Under the pieces are notes generated by a model, which was not told the DNA's origin, did no database searches, and worked only from the letters and a program-made list of their open reading frames with translations. Positions 44,173 through 53,916 of a stretch of DNA of 64,000 nt are shown piece by piece; the stretch's first letter is position 1; the number at the start of each line of letters is the position of its first letter. Origin of the DNA: Gaetbulibacter_B jejuensis (lineage in GTDB: Bacteria > Bacteroidota > Bacteroidia > Flavobacteriales > Flavobacteriaceae); the NCBI RefSeq assembly GCF_039524015.1, contig NZ_BAAAGF010000001.1, positions 1 through 64,000 on the forward strand, in the 5' to 3' direction. The translations under genes and the position numbers were made by a program.

Positions 44173-47100
44173 TTAAGCTTCAGTTGTATTTCTAACTTTA
44201 GTTTGATATACAACGTTTGGTTTTGTACCAATATGTTCTAGTAAGTGATATGCTCTGTCATCTTCTTTAAGATGAGCTACCTTACTTTCTTTATTGTTAA
44301 TGTCTCCAAAAATCATTGCTCCACTACTACAAGCAGCTGAACATGCTGTTTGGAACTCATCCTTTCTTACCTCTCTACCATCACGTTTAGCATCAAGAAC
44401 TGTTTTTTGTGTCATTTGAATACACATAGAACATTTTTCCATAACACCTCTTGAACGTACTACAACATCTGGGTTTAATACCATACGTCCTAAATCGTCA
44501 TTCATGTGATAATCGAACTCATCATTTTGGCTATATAAGAACCAGTTGAAACGACGTACTTTATAAGGACAGTTGTTAGCACAGTATCTTGTACCTACAC
44601 AACGGTTATAAGCCATATGGTTTTGACCTTGACGACCATGTGATGTTGCTGCCACAGGACAAACTGTTTCACAAGGTGCGTGGTTACAGTGTTGACACAT
44701 TACTGGTTGGAAAGCTACTTGAGGATTTTCTGATGGGTTTTCCATCTCACCAAACTCACTTAATGAGCTTCCTAAACCAGAGATATTATCTTTCTTTTCA
44801 TTATCGCCTTCAAAAGAGTCTTCTGAAGAATAATATCTATCAATACGTAACCAGTGCATATCACGACTACGACGAACTTCTTCTTTACCTACTACAGGCA
44901 CATTGTTTTCTGCATGACAAGCAATCACACATGCTCCACAACCTGTACAAGCATTTAAATCGATAGATAAATTGAAGTGGTGCCCAATTGAACGATCAAA
45001 CTCATCCCAAAGGTCAACATCTGGAGAAGTTACTGGAGTTTCCTCATGGTTAAGAGAAACAACAGGTATCTTATTCCAACCGTGTTTGTGGTCTTCTTTA
45101 TCGTAAGTATTAAATATTTCAAGTGTAGTTTCTTTAATGATGTCTCCACGACCCATTAATGTATTGTGCAACTGAACACATGCAAACTCATGCATTCCAG
45201 CAGCAGCAGCTACAGTTACACTTTGAATATTATTAAAATCACTGTATAATTGGTAAGCATTAACTCCTGTTTTCATTTCATCTTTAAGTCCAGCCTTACG
45301 ACCATACCCAAATGATAAACCTACAGAACCATTAGCTTGTCCTGGTTGAATTAATACAGGAACATTCTTTAAAGTTGTTCCGTTTACAGTAACATCAGCA
45401 TAACTTCCATCTAAAGCTCCTGTTGCTACATGAACATTTTTAAGTCCAAGTTTATCAGCATCAGCTTTAGAAACAGTTAAATAGTTATCCCAAGATACAC
45501 GGGAAATAGGATCTGGGAACTCTTGTAACCATGGGTTATTGGCTTGTTGACCATCTCCCATTCCTGTTTTGCTATATAATGTAAGTTCTAATCCTGAACC
45601 AGCTTTTGCAGAAGAAGCTAAAGCTCTTGCTGCATTAGTTGAAGGTGCCTCAGCAGTATCTTCTTCTGTTGTAGCTTCTTCAACAACATCAATTGACACA
45701 TTACTTACAAAAACACCATCATGTAACGCTTGGTTAAATGATCCTCCATTAAGTATTGAAGAATTCCAAGTATCTTTTACATAATCATGATACGATACAT
45801 CACTTCCAGACCATTTTAATAATGCATCTTGAAATTGTCTTGTATCAAACAAAGGACGAATTGTTGGTTGCATTAATGCATAATGTCCTTTTTTCATTTC
45901 TACATCACCCCAAGATTCTAAGTAATGTGGTGCAGCAGCAATATATGTACAGTTAGTTGACGTCTCATCAGCTTTCATAGAAAAAGCGATAGACACTTTA
46001 GTGTTTTTTAATCCTTCAGCAAAGTCAGCAGCGTTAGGTAATGTATATAATGGATTAACTCCACTCATTATAATTGCTCCAACTTTTCCTGCTTTCATAT
46101 CACTAACCAAAGTAGATACAGCTTTGTCACTACCTTGTCTAGTTTTTATTGGTGAAGCAGTATTGAATGCTTCACTGTTTAAGTACTCATTAATTTCTAA
46201 TGCAACGGTTTGTGCATTTATATCGTTAAGTCCTGTTACAACTACAGCTTTTCCTTTAGCGCTTTTAAGCTCAGACGCTGTTTTAGTAACTGCTTGTAAA
46301 ATATTTTCTGGTAAATCAACAGAAACAGAACCACCAACTACTTCGGCATAAAGCTTAGCCAATACCATTTTTTGTTGTGTTGGAGTTACTGGTACTCTTT
46401 TATCAGCATTAGCTCCTGATAGAGACATGTTTGATTCAAACTGAATGTGACGAGACATTTTTCCATGATCTGGAATTCTCTTTTTAGCATATGCAGAATC
46501 AAATCCACCACCTTGCCAATCACCTAAAAAGTCTGCTCCTACAGATACAATTGTCATTGCTTTAGAAAAATCGTAATCCGCTAAACCACGTTCTCCATAT
46601 TTTGCTTGAAAAGCATCTAATGCAGCCGACTCAGAAACAGCATCGTATTGTACATGACGTACATTACCATATTTTGCTTTAAAATCAGCAATCAATCTAG
46701 ATGTTGAAGGACTAGCAAATGTTTGTGTAAATAACACAATTTCTTTACCAGAATTCATTACATCTGTTAAGGCTTGATTGGTTTCAGCATCAAATTGTTC
46801 CCAAGAAATTTCAGCGTCGCCTTTCATTGGTTTTTTAACTCTAAGGCTATCATATAACCCTAAAACCGAAGCATTAACTCTAGCATTAGCACTACCATTG
46901 GTAGCTGCCATTGTGTTGTTTTCGATTTTAATTGGACGACCTTCGCGAGTTTTAACTAAAACACTTGCAAAATCAAATCCGTCAGCAATTGTAGTTGCAT
47001 AGTAGTTAGCAACACCAGGAATAATTTCCTCTGGTTGTACCACATAAGGGATTGACTTTATCACTGGTCCTTCACAGGCAGCTAATGACGCTGCAGCTGT

Positions 47101-47286
47101 ACTAAAACCAACGTACTTTAAGAAGTCACGACGTGTTGTAGAAGAACTTTCTAATGAGGCTTTATCTCCTAAAAACTCATCAGTTGGAATTTCTTGAACA
47201 AACTCGTTCTGTTTTAGCGTCTCAACAACAGAGCTGTTTTGGTCTAGCTCTTCAACACTTTTCCAGTATTTCTTGTTTGATGACAT
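44173..47286 (-). CDS. actB: Alternative complex III subunit ActB (iron-sulfur, molybdopterin-like fold)
   Basis: The 1037-residue protein has an RRDFLK Tat-like motif at 52-57, preceded by a 51-residue N-terminal region, and a lipobox-like Cys71. An N-terminal molybdopterin oxidoreductase-like domain (about 80-700) lacks a known cofactor role in this family. The C-terminal part has four Fe-S sites: CTGCGACVIACH, CQHCNHAPCETVCP, CVGTRYCANNCP and CSMCIQ with CSAACSSG. It channels electrons from quinol to the ActA hemes. Size is normal for fused ActB. Confidence 0.95.
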   Translation of the reverse strand: MSSNKKYWKSVEELDQNSSVVETLKQNEFVQEIPTDEFLGDKASLESSSTTRRDFLKYVGFSTAAASLAACEGPVIKSIPYVVQPEEIIPGVANYYATTIADGFDFASVLVKTREGRPIKIENNTMAATNGSANARVNASVLGLYDSLRVKKPMKGDAEISWEQFDAETNQALTDVMNSGKEIVLFTQTFASPSTSRLIADFKAKYGNVRHVQYDAVSESAALDAFQAKYGERGLADYDFSKAMTIVSVGADFLGDWQGGGFDSAYAKKRIPDHGKMSRHIQFESNMSLSGANADKRVPVTPTQQKMVLAKLYAEVVGGSVSVDLPENILQAVTKTASELKSAKGKAVVVTGLNDINAQTVALEINEYLNSEAFNTASPIKTRQGSDKAVSTLVSDMKAGKVGAIIMSGVNPLYTLPNAADFAEGLKNTKVSIAFSMKADETSTNCTYIAAAPHYLESWGDVEMKKGHYALMQPTIRPLFDTRQFQDALLKWSGSDVSYHDYVKDTWNSSILNGGSFNQALHDGVFVSNVSIDVVEEATTEEDTAEAPSTNAARALASSAKAGSGLELTLYSKTGMGDGQQANNPWLQEFPDPISRVSWDNYLTVSKADADKLGLKNVHVATGALDGSYADVTVNGTTLKNVPVLIQPGQANGSVGLSFGYGRKAGLKDEMKTGVNAYQLYSDFNNIQSVTVAAAAGMHEFACVQLHNTLMGRGDIIKETTLEIFNTYDKEDHKHGWNKIPVVSLNHEETPVTSPDVDLWDEFDRSIGHHFNLSIDLNACTGCGACVIACHAENNVPVVGKEEVRRSRDMHWLRIDRYYSSEDSFEGDNEKKDNISGLGSSLSEFGEMENPSENPQVAFQPVMCQHCNHAPCETVCPVAATSHGRQGQNHMAYNRCVGTRYCANNCPYKVRRFNWFLYSQNDEFDYHMNDDLGRMVLNPDVVVRSRGVMEKCSMCIQMTQKTVLDAKRDGREVRKDEFQTACSAACSSGAMIFGDINNKESKVAHLKEDDRAYHLLEHIGTKPNVVYQTKVRNTTEA

Positions 47287-47321
47287 ATTATATAATTGAA
47301 TTACTCTTTATTAATATTAAA

Positions 47322-48656
47322 TTAGTAATGGCATTTACCACATTCCAGTCCACCCATTTGAGCAGCTGTTAATTTTTCAACTCCATATTTCTTAGATAAT
47401 TGCTCATGAATTTTTTCATAATAACCATTATCTTGAACTTTAACCTCAGTATCTCTGTGACAGTTAATACACCATCCCATTGTAAGTGGAGCATGTTGAT
47501 ACATGATTTCCATTTCCTCAACAGGACCATGACATGTTTGACATTGAATTCCTGCTACAGACACGTGTTGTGAGTGATTAAAGTATGCAAAATCAGGCAA
47601 GTTGTGAATTCTAACCCACTTTACAGGTTGCGCTTGACCAGTGTATTTTTGGTCTGCATCACTCCATCCTGCTGCTGCATATAATTTTTGGATTTCTCCA
47701 TCATAAAACTCTTTGCTATACTCAGCAGTAGTTTCACCTGTATATTCAACAACTGATTTATGACAGTTCATACAAACGTTTAATGAAGGAATTCCTGAAG
47801 TTTTACTTACTCTTGCAGATGAGTGACAGTATTTACAATCGATACCGTTATCTCCTGCGTGTATTTTATGAGAAAAGTGTATTGGTTGTACTGGTTGGTA
47901 TCCTTGATCAACACCTACCTGCATTAAATAACCATACACAAAATAACCACTAGTCAATAAAAAGAAGATTGCAGTAACCAATACTAAAAATTGATTTTGC
48001 ACAAACGCTTTCCATAATGGCAATCCTTTGTCTTTTTGAGGAATCTCAATTCCTTTAGCCTCAGCAAATCTATTTAGTGTACGTCTTACCAACACTAAAG
48101 CAAAAGCCAACAATGCAAATAACAATGCTAATGCCCAAAGGATTATTTTGTTAGAAGTTCCTCCATTTGTAGCACCTTCACTATTAGGATTCTCTGGAGT
48201 TTCAGGTTTCTTTACCACAGCTTCTTGGGCTGTATACGCTAAGATATCTGAAATGTCTTGATCAGTTAATTGCGGGAAAGCCGTCATAGGCGTACCACTA
48301 TATTCATTGAATATTTGGTTACCATAGGCATCGCCAGATTTAACAACTCCAGCACTGTTACGAATCCATGCAGCAATCCACTCTCTATCCAAACCATGGT
48401 CATCTGCTAATCTTTGCTCTACATGACGTAACGCAGGACCAGTCATCTTTCGATCTAGGTTATGACAAGAAGCACAATTGGTATTGAAAATAGATTTACC
48501 CTTAGCAGGATCACCTTCTTGAGCGTTAAGTGTTGTTGAAAACGTGAGTAAAAGAATAAACCCTAATTGAAGTATATTAGCGGTTAATTTACGGTATATC
48601 ACCTGTTTCATATTGTTAGTTGAATTATCTTCCAAACTTTGGTATGATTTTTTCAT
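47322..48656 (-). CDS. actA: Alternative complex III multiheme cytochrome subunit ActA
   Basis: The 444-residue protein has six CxxCH heme sites: CASCH near residue 61 in an N-terminal monoheme domain, then CKYCH, CMNCH, CQTCH, CINCH and CGKCH in the C-terminal half. Membrane helices are at about 25-45 (signal/anchor), 171-190 and 220-245. The classic ActA has five hemes; here a monoheme cytochrome domain is fused in front. It is the first gene of the act-cox operon. An internal ATG at 48611 (MKQVIYRKL) would also give a signal peptide and is an equal candidate start. Confidence 0.93.
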   Translation of the reverse strand: MKKSYQSLEDNSTNNMKQVIYRKLTANILQLGFILLLTFSTTLNAQEGDPAKGKSIFNTNCASCHNLDRKMTGPALRHVEQRLADDHGLDREWIAAWIRNSAGVVKSGDAYGNQIFNEYSGTPMTAFPQLTDQDISDILAYTAQEAVVKKPETPENPNSEGATNGGTSNKIILWALALLFALLAFALVLVRRTLNRFAEAKGIEIPQKDKGLPLWKAFVQNQFLVLVTAIFFLLTSGYFVYGYLMQVGVDQGYQPVQPIHFSHKIHAGDNGIDCKYCHSSARVSKTSGIPSLNVCMNCHKSVVEYTGETTAEYSKEFYDGEIQKLYAAAGWSDADQKYTGQAQPVKWVRIHNLPDFAYFNHSQHVSVAGIQCQTCHGPVEEMEIMYQHAPLTMGWCINCHRDTEVKVQDNGYYEKIHEQLSKKYGVEKLTAAQMGGLECGKCHY

Positions 48657-48691
48657 TTAAAAAGAAAAAAATACAGTTATAAAATCTCACG

Positions 48692-48699
48692 CAAAAATA
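48692..48699 (-). promoter_or_regulatory. -7 promoter box of the act-cox operon
   Basis: TATTTTTG on the minus strand, 36 bases before ATG 48656 or 81 before ATG 48611. No -33 TTTG is found at the usual spacing. Confidence 0.45.
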
Positions 48700-48852
48700 A
48701 TACTTAAAGTCCATTTTAGAAATGTTACAGAAGTGTTAATTGGTAATTTATAAAGATTCTAAATAATATTGAAGCTTGCATTTTACTTAATTAAACACAG
48801 ATATACTTTTGCTGAAATAAATTTTTTAATTTTACCGAATTGAAAAGTTGTT

Positions 48853-48873
48853 AATACTAAATGGTTTAGTATT
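48853..48873. promoter_or_regulatory. 21-bp palindrome upstream of the SPOR gene
   Basis: AATACTAAA (48853-48861) and TTTAGTATT (48865-48873) form a perfect 9-bp inverted repeat around TGG. It lies 39 bases before the ATG at 48913 and overlaps a near -7 box (TAGTATTTG). It could be an operator or an mRNA hairpin. Confidence 0.5.
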
Positions 48874-48912
48874 TGCGTTTGAAAATTTTAATACTCTTAA
48901 TAATAGATACGT

Positions 48913-49296
48913 ATGACAAAAATGAACATAAAATCACTACTCGCCTTTTTAATTTTTATTGGATTTTCCTCAATAGGAAATGCTCAAGATGGTGTTGTTA
49001 CTGTTGAACAAGACAAAGACATTGAAAAGTTATTACAGTTTAAAAAAGATGCTAAAACTGTTGACTTGTATAAAATACAAGTTTATCAAGGAAATCACTC
49101 TGGAGCTCAAAAAGCTGAGGCTGATTTTATGAAAACTTACAGCGAATGGCCTGTAAGCATGGAATATGAGACACCCAACTACAAGATTTGGGTAGGAAAT
49201 TTTAGAAGTAGACTTGAAGCTGACAAGGCTTTACTTAAAATTAAAAAGAACTACAACAATGCTTTTATTTTTAAACCTAAAAGAGATAAAAGCTAA
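48913..49296 (+). CDS. SPOR-domain periplasmic protein
   Basis: The 127-residue protein has a signal peptide (1-24, ending GNAQ) and a single SPOR domain (about 48-125) with YKIQVYQGNHSGAQKAEADF and YKIWVGNFRSRLEADKAL. SPOR domains bind denuded peptidoglycan, usually at division sites, so this is a likely cell-wall protein without an enzyme part. It is a single-gene unit with its own palindromic promoter region and a bidirectional terminator after it. Confidence 0.9.
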   Translation: MTKMNIKSLLAFLIFIGFSSIGNAQDGVVTVEQDKDIEKLLQFKKDAKTVDLYKIQVYQGNHSGAQKAEADFMKTYSEWPVSMEYETPNYKIWVGNFRSRLEADKALLKIKKNYNNAFIFKPKRDKS

Positions 49297-49314
49297 AACG
49301 AAAGATTATATCAA

Positions 49315-49348
49315 ACAAAAAAGCGACTTAAATAAGTCGCTTTTTTTA
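49315..49348. terminator. Bidirectional terminator between the SPOR gene and infB
   Basis: AAGCGACTTA (49321-49330) pairs with TAAGTCGCTT (49333-49342) with A or T runs on both sides, so it can end transcription from either strand. Confidence 0.9.
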
Positions 49349-49367
49349 TATCTAATTGAAAGAGTAA

Positions 49368-52109
49368 TTACTTCAATTTTTTCTTCACTTCTACTTCTTG
49401 GAATGCTTCTAAAACGTCACCTTCTTTAATGTCGTTGTAGTTTTTGATTTGCAATCCACAGTCATATCCTTTAGATACTTCTTTAACGTCATCTTTAAAA
49501 CGTTTAAGCGATGCTAACTCTCCTGTATAAACAACAACTCCATCTCTAATTAATCTTATTCCTGAGTTTCTATATATTTTACCGTTAGTTACCATACATC
49601 CTGCAATAGTACCAATTTTAGACACTTTGAATAGTTCTCTTATCTCTGCAGTACCAGTAATTTCCTCTTTAAGCTCTGGAGATAACATACCTTCCATTGC
49701 ATCTTTAAGGTCATTAATAGCATCATAGATAATAGAATACATTCTGATATCGATTTCTTCCTTATCTGCAATTTGACGTGCATTACCCATTGGTCTTACG
49801 TTAAATCCGATAATAATTGCATCAGAGGCAGTTGCTAAAAGCACATCACTTTCTGTAATGGCTCCAACACCTTTATGTATGATATTAACTTGAATTTCTT
49901 CGGTAGATAATTTCTGGAACGAATCGGTTAAGGCTTCAACAGATCCATCAACATCACCTTTTAAGATTATGTTCAACTCTTGGAAATCTCCAAGCGCAAT
50001 ACGACGACCAATTTCGTCTAAGGTAATGTGACGTTGTGTTCTTACTGATTGCTCACGTTGTAATTGTGTACGTTTAGCTGCAATTTGTTTAGCTTCACGT
50101 TCATCTTCAAATACGTTGAATTTATCACCTGCTTGTGGTGCTCCATCTAAACCTAAAATAGATACAGGAGTTGATGGTCCTGCAGCAGTAATGTCATTAC
50201 CTCGTTCATCATGCATAGCTTTTACCTTACCACTGTTTCTACCAGCAAGTACATAATCTCCAATTTTAAGTGTTCCGGCTTGTACCAAAATTGTTGACAC
50301 ATAACCTCTACCTTTGTCTAGGAATGCTTCAACAACAGTTCCGTTTGCAGGTTTATTTGGATTTGCTTTTAACTCTAATAATTCAGCTTCTAGCAATACT
50401 TTTTCTAGTAATTCATTAACACCTTGTCCTGTTTTTGCAGAGATATCATGCGATTGAATTTTTCCTCCCCAATCTTCAACCAATAAATTCATGTTTGCTA
50501 ATCCTTCTTTAATCTTATCAGGATTTGCTGTTGGTTTGTCAATTTTATTAATTGCAAATACAATTGGAACACCTGCTGCTTGCGCATGTGCAATTGCCTC
50601 TTTGGTTTGAGGCATGATATCATCATCAGCTGCTACAACAATAATTGCCAAGTCAGTTACTTGAGCACCACGAGCACGCATAGCTGTAAAGGCTTCGTGA
50701 CCAGGAGTATCTAAAAACGCGATTTTTTGTCCGCTTTCTAAAGTAACTCCATAAGCTCCAATGTGCTGTGTGATTCCACCTGACTCACCTGCAATTACGT
50801 TTTCTTCACGAATGTAATCTAGTAACGATGTTTTACCATGATCTACGTGACCCATTACAGTTACAATTGGTGCACGAGATTTTAAATCTTCTGGCTTGTC
50901 TTCTACCTCTTCAATAGACTCTTCTATATCAGCAGTTACAAACTCAACTTCATAACCAAATTCATCTGCTACAACCGATAGTGTTTCAGCATCTAAACGT
51001 TGGTTCATTGTTACCATCATACCTAACGACATACATGCCGAAATAATTTCGGTAACAGAAATATTCATCATAGTAGCAACTTCACTTGCAGTAACAAACT
51101 CGGTTACTTTAAGAATTTTACTTTCTGCTGCTTCAGCTTGTAAGTCTTTTTCAGTTTGCTCTCTATGTTGTTCTCTTTTCTCTCTACGATATTTAGCTCC
51201 TTTACCTTTATTAGATTTACCTTGAAGCTTTTCTAGAGTTTCTCTAATTTGCTTTTGAACTTCTGCTTCGCTTGGTTCTTCTTTAACAACAGCTGGACGT
51301 TTTCCTTTACCTTTGAAACCGCCTCTTTGGTTATTGTTTCTGTTAAAGTTATTATCTGATCCTGGTTTACTAATACGACGCCTTTTCTTTTTATTGGTGT
51401 CTCTATCAGATGAAGCCGCAGGTTTTTTATCTTCTTTTTTCTTCTTAGGCTTATTGAATTGAGATAAATCGATCTTATCTCCAGCTATTTTAGGTCCTGA
51501 AAGTTTTTGGTATTGCGTTTTTAGTTTGTCATCACCAACAGCACCTTCGGTTGGAACTTCTTTAGCTTTAGGAGTTTCCTTTTTAGGTTCAGGTTTTTCG
51601 ACTTTTGGAGTCTCCTCTACTTTAGGAGTCTCTTTTTTAACCTCGACTTTTTCGACTTTTTCTACCTTTTCAACCTTATCTACTTTTTCTACCTTTTCAG
51701 TTTTTTCAACTTTAGGAGCTTCCTCTACTTTAGGAGTCTCTTTTTTAGGTTCGGTTTTAGGTTTGTCTAAATCAATTTTACCTACTTGTTTCGGACCGCT
51801 TAATTCAGCTTTGGCTTTAACGACTTTTGCTCGTTCTTCTCTTTTCGCCTTTTCTTCAAGCTCGCGCTCACGTTGTTCACGCAACTCTTCTTTTTCCTTA
51901 AGCTTTGCTTCACTAACTTCTTGAGACGCTACTTTTTTACTTGCATCTGTTTGAAACTCGTTGGAAAGAATTGCATAAACGTCTTCTGATATTTTTGTAT
52001 TAGGACTTTTTTCTATCTCCACGTTTTTTGATTCTAGGAAATCAACTGCACGGTCAATAGAAATATTGAGTTCTCTTAATACTTTATTTAATCTAATTGT
52101 TTGCGCCAT
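49368..52109 (-). CDS. infB: Translation initiation factor IF-2
   Basis: The 913-residue GTPase has an N-terminal IF2-N region (about 1-60), a long Lys/Glu/Pro/Val-rich linker (about 65-330) with many repeated KVEKVEK units, a second IF2-N part, then the G domain with GHVDHGKTSLLD (about 413-424), DTPGHE and NKID, and C-terminal barrels ending EVEVKKKLK. It places initiator tRNA on the ribosome. It is the last gene of rimP-nusA-infB, 30 bases after nusA. Confidence 0.98.
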   Translation of the reverse strand: MAQTIRLNKVLRELNISIDRAVDFLESKNVEIEKSPNTKISEDVYAILSNEFQTDASKKVASQEVSEAKLKEKEELREQRERELEEKAKREERAKVVKAKAELSGPKQVGKIDLDKPKTEPKKETPKVEEAPKVEKTEKVEKVDKVEKVEKVEKVEVKKETPKVEETPKVEKPEPKKETPKAKEVPTEGAVGDDKLKTQYQKLSGPKIAGDKIDLSQFNKPKKKKEDKKPAASSDRDTNKKKRRRISKPGSDNNFNRNNNQRGGFKGKGKRPAVVKEEPSEAEVQKQIRETLEKLQGKSNKGKGAKYRREKREQHREQTEKDLQAEAAESKILKVTEFVTASEVATMMNISVTEIISACMSLGMMVTMNQRLDAETLSVVADEFGYEVEFVTADIEESIEEVEDKPEDLKSRAPIVTVMGHVDHGKTSLLDYIREENVIAGESGGITQHIGAYGVTLESGQKIAFLDTPGHEAFTAMRARGAQVTDLAIIVVAADDDIMPQTKEAIAHAQAAGVPIVFAINKIDKPTANPDKIKEGLANMNLLVEDWGGKIQSHDISAKTGQGVNELLEKVLLEAELLELKANPNKPANGTVVEAFLDKGRGYVSTILVQAGTLKIGDYVLAGRNSGKVKAMHDERGNDITAAGPSTPVSILGLDGAPQAGDKFNVFEDEREAKQIAAKRTQLQREQSVRTQRHITLDEIGRRIALGDFQELNIILKGDVDGSVEALTDSFQKLSTEEIQVNIIHKGVGAITESDVLLATASDAIIIGFNVRPMGNARQIADKEEIDIRMYSIIYDAINDLKDAMEGMLSPELKEEITGTAEIRELFKVSKIGTIAGCMVTNGKIYRNSGIRLIRDGVVVYTGELASLKRFKDDVKEVSKGYDCGLQIKNYNDIKEGDVLEAFQEVEVKKKLK

Positions 52110-52139
52110 AAATTGCTTGTAATATAACTTAAATATATG

Positions 52140-53378
52140 TTATTCTTCAAATTCTTCCTTAAGAATTCTGATAACATCAATTATTGTTTCTTCTTCTAAA
52201 TCTGTTCTCTTCACAAGGTCTTCAATATCTTGCTCTAGAATACTTTTAGCTGTATCAAGACCTGCTTTATTGAATTCTTCAATAATCCATCCTTCGATTT
52301 CATCAGAGAATTCAGTTAATTCTACATCTTCATCTTCTTCAGTTCCTTCTCTAAACACGTCAATTTCATAACCTGTTAATTGTCCTGCTAAACGTATGTT
52401 ATGACCTCCTCTACCAATAGCTTTACTTACTTCTTCTGGTTTTAAAAGTACTTCAGCACGTTTTGCTTCTTCATCAATTTTTATTGATGTTACTCTTGCT
52501 GGACTTAATGCTCTTGTAATGTATAATTGTAAGTTGTTGGTAAAGTTGATTACATCAATGTTTTCGTTACCCAATTCTCTTACTATACTGTGTATTCTAG
52601 ATCCTTTCATACCTACACATGCTCCAACTGGATCTATTCTATCATCATAAGAATCTACAGCTACTTTTGCTTTTTCACCTGGAATTCTTACCACATTTTT
52701 TATGGTAATTAATCCATCAAAAACCTCTGGTATTTCTTGTTCAAACAACTTCTCTAAGAAAACAGGAGCTGTTCTTGACATGATAATTGCTGGTTTATTT
52801 CCTTTAAGCTCAACACTTTCAATAATTCCTCTTACATTTTCTCCTTTTCTAAAGAAGTCAGAAGGAATTTGTTTGTCTTTTGGTAAAATAATTTCGTTAC
52901 CCTCATCGTCTAGCAAAATAATTGCTCTGTGACGAATGTGGTGCACTTCGGCTGTATAAATTTCACCTTCTAAATCTTTAAATTGCTTATAGATATTAGT
53001 ATTGTCGTGTTCATGTATTTTTGAAATTAAATTTTGTCTTAATGCTAAGATAGATCGTCTTCCTAAATCTATAAGTTTAACTTCTTCTGCTACATCTTCT
53101 CCTACTTCAAAATCTGGTTCTATTTTACGTGCTTCACTTAATTCAATTTCTTGGTTTGGTTCTTCTACTTCTCCATCTGCTACAACAATTCTATTTCTCC
53201 ATATCTCTAAATCTCCTTTATCTGGGTTTATAATGATATCAAAGTTATCGTCATCTCCATACTTCTTTTTTAATGCATTTCTTAGCACATCTTCTAAAAT
53301 CGCCATTAACGTTACACGATCTATTAACTTATCGTCTTTAAATTCTGAAAAAGAATCAATTAACGCAACATTTTCCAT
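52140..53378 (-). CDS. nusA: Transcription termination/antitermination factor NusA
   Basis: The 412-residue protein has an N-terminal RNA polymerase-binding domain (about 1-125), an S1 domain (about 135-205) and two KH domains (about 215-345, with VGMKGSRIHSIVRELGNENI and AIGRGGHNIRLAGQLTG). The C-terminus is short and acidic, without the E. coli type repeats. NusA affects pausing and hairpin termination, relevant to the hairpin in its own leader at 53865-53890. It starts 12 bases after rimP. Confidence 0.97.
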   Translation of the reverse strand: MENVALIDSFSEFKDDKLIDRVTLMAILEDVLRNALKKKYGDDDNFDIIINPDKGDLEIWRNRIVVADGEVEEPNQEIELSEARKIEPDFEVGEDVAEEVKLIDLGRRSILALRQNLISKIHEHDNTNIYKQFKDLEGEIYTAEVHHIRHRAIILLDDEGNEIILPKDKQIPSDFFRKGENVRGIIESVELKGNKPAIIMSRTAPVFLEKLFEQEIPEVFDGLITIKNVVRIPGEKAKVAVDSYDDRIDPVGACVGMKGSRIHSIVRELGNENIDVINFTNNLQLYITRALSPARVTSIKIDEEAKRAEVLLKPEEVSKAIGRGGHNIRLAGQLTGYEIDVFREGTEEDEDVELTEFSDEIEGWIIEEFNKAGLDTAKSILEQDIEDLVKRTDLEEETIIDVIRILKEEFEE

Positions 53379-53390
53379 ATCTATTATGAA

Positions 53391-53855
53391 TTAAAATTTT
53401 ATTATAACTTTTGCCTCTAAAATATCATCGTATTTTATCTTGGCTTCTTTTTTAACAGTAACTTTTCCTTTACCTACTGGCTTAGGTTCTCTTGCTTTCC
53501 ACTCTAGCATTATCCCTTCTTCATCTTGATTAACAAGTGTTGCTTCAAATTTTTCGCTAGCTTTTGTCTTTACACCTAAAACTCTACCTATATTTTTTTT
53601 GTATTGTCTTATATGGCTTAATGGTGTTGTAGCACCAGACGACATTACTTCTAAAGAAAAATCCTGATCTTCTCTGTCTAGATTATGCTCAATTGCACGA
53701 CTTACAAATATGCAATCTTCAACAAGTACTCCGTTGTCGCCATCAATAATAATCTTAATGGCATTATTATCTAACACCTCAAAATCAATCAAGAACAAAT
53801 CTTGTCGTTCTTCTAAGGCTTTATCAAGTAATTCTTTTACGGTATCTCTAAACAT
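53391..53855 (-). CDS. rimP: Ribosome maturation factor RimP
   Basis: I use the ATG at 53855, giving 154 residues, the normal RimP length (MFRDTVKELLDKALEER). An upstream in-frame ATG at 53948 would add 31 residues that read through the promoter and leader hairpin and resemble no RimP, so it is rejected. RimP helps mature the 30S subunit. Motif FSLEVMSSGATTPLSHIRQYKKNIGR, seen in family form at about 75-100, marks the domain boundary. It is first in the rimP-nusA-infB operon. Confidence 0.95.
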   Translation of the reverse strand: MFRDTVKELLDKALEERQDLFLIDFEVLDNNAIKIIIDGDNGVLVEDCIFVSRAIEHNLDREDQDFSLEVMSSGATTPLSHIRQYKKNIGRVLGVKTKASEKFEATLVNQDEEGIMLEWKAREPKPVGKGKVTVKKEAKIKYDDILEAKVIIKF

Positions 53856-53864
53856 TTTTAGTAT

Positions 53865-53890
53865 AAAAAGAGGGGACTTCCCGTCCCCTC
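53865..53890 (-). terminator. Terminator-like hairpin in the rimP-nusA-infB leader
   Basis: GAGGGGAC and GTCCCCTC form an 8-bp GC-rich stem around a 5-base loop. On the minus strand it is followed by TTTTT and sits 10 bases before the rimP ATG at 53855, downstream of a clear promoter box, so it lies inside the leader. Confidence 0.7.
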
Positions 53891-53916
53891 GTATTTTCTT
53901 TTTCCTTACAACGCTG

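Noticed and set aside
44173..47286. A true molybdenum oxidoreductase
   Set aside because: The neighbours are the act genes and the Fe-S layout is that of ActB, a subunit that has lost the molybdenum cofactor in this family.
51560..51760. CRISPR-like array
   Set aside because: The short repeats are in-frame codon repeats of the IF-2 linker, with no spacers and no cas genes.
51526..51924. 132-residue Ser/Thr/Phe-rich plus-strand frame
   Set aside because: It arises from the reversed KVEK-type repeats of infB and has no family resemblance.
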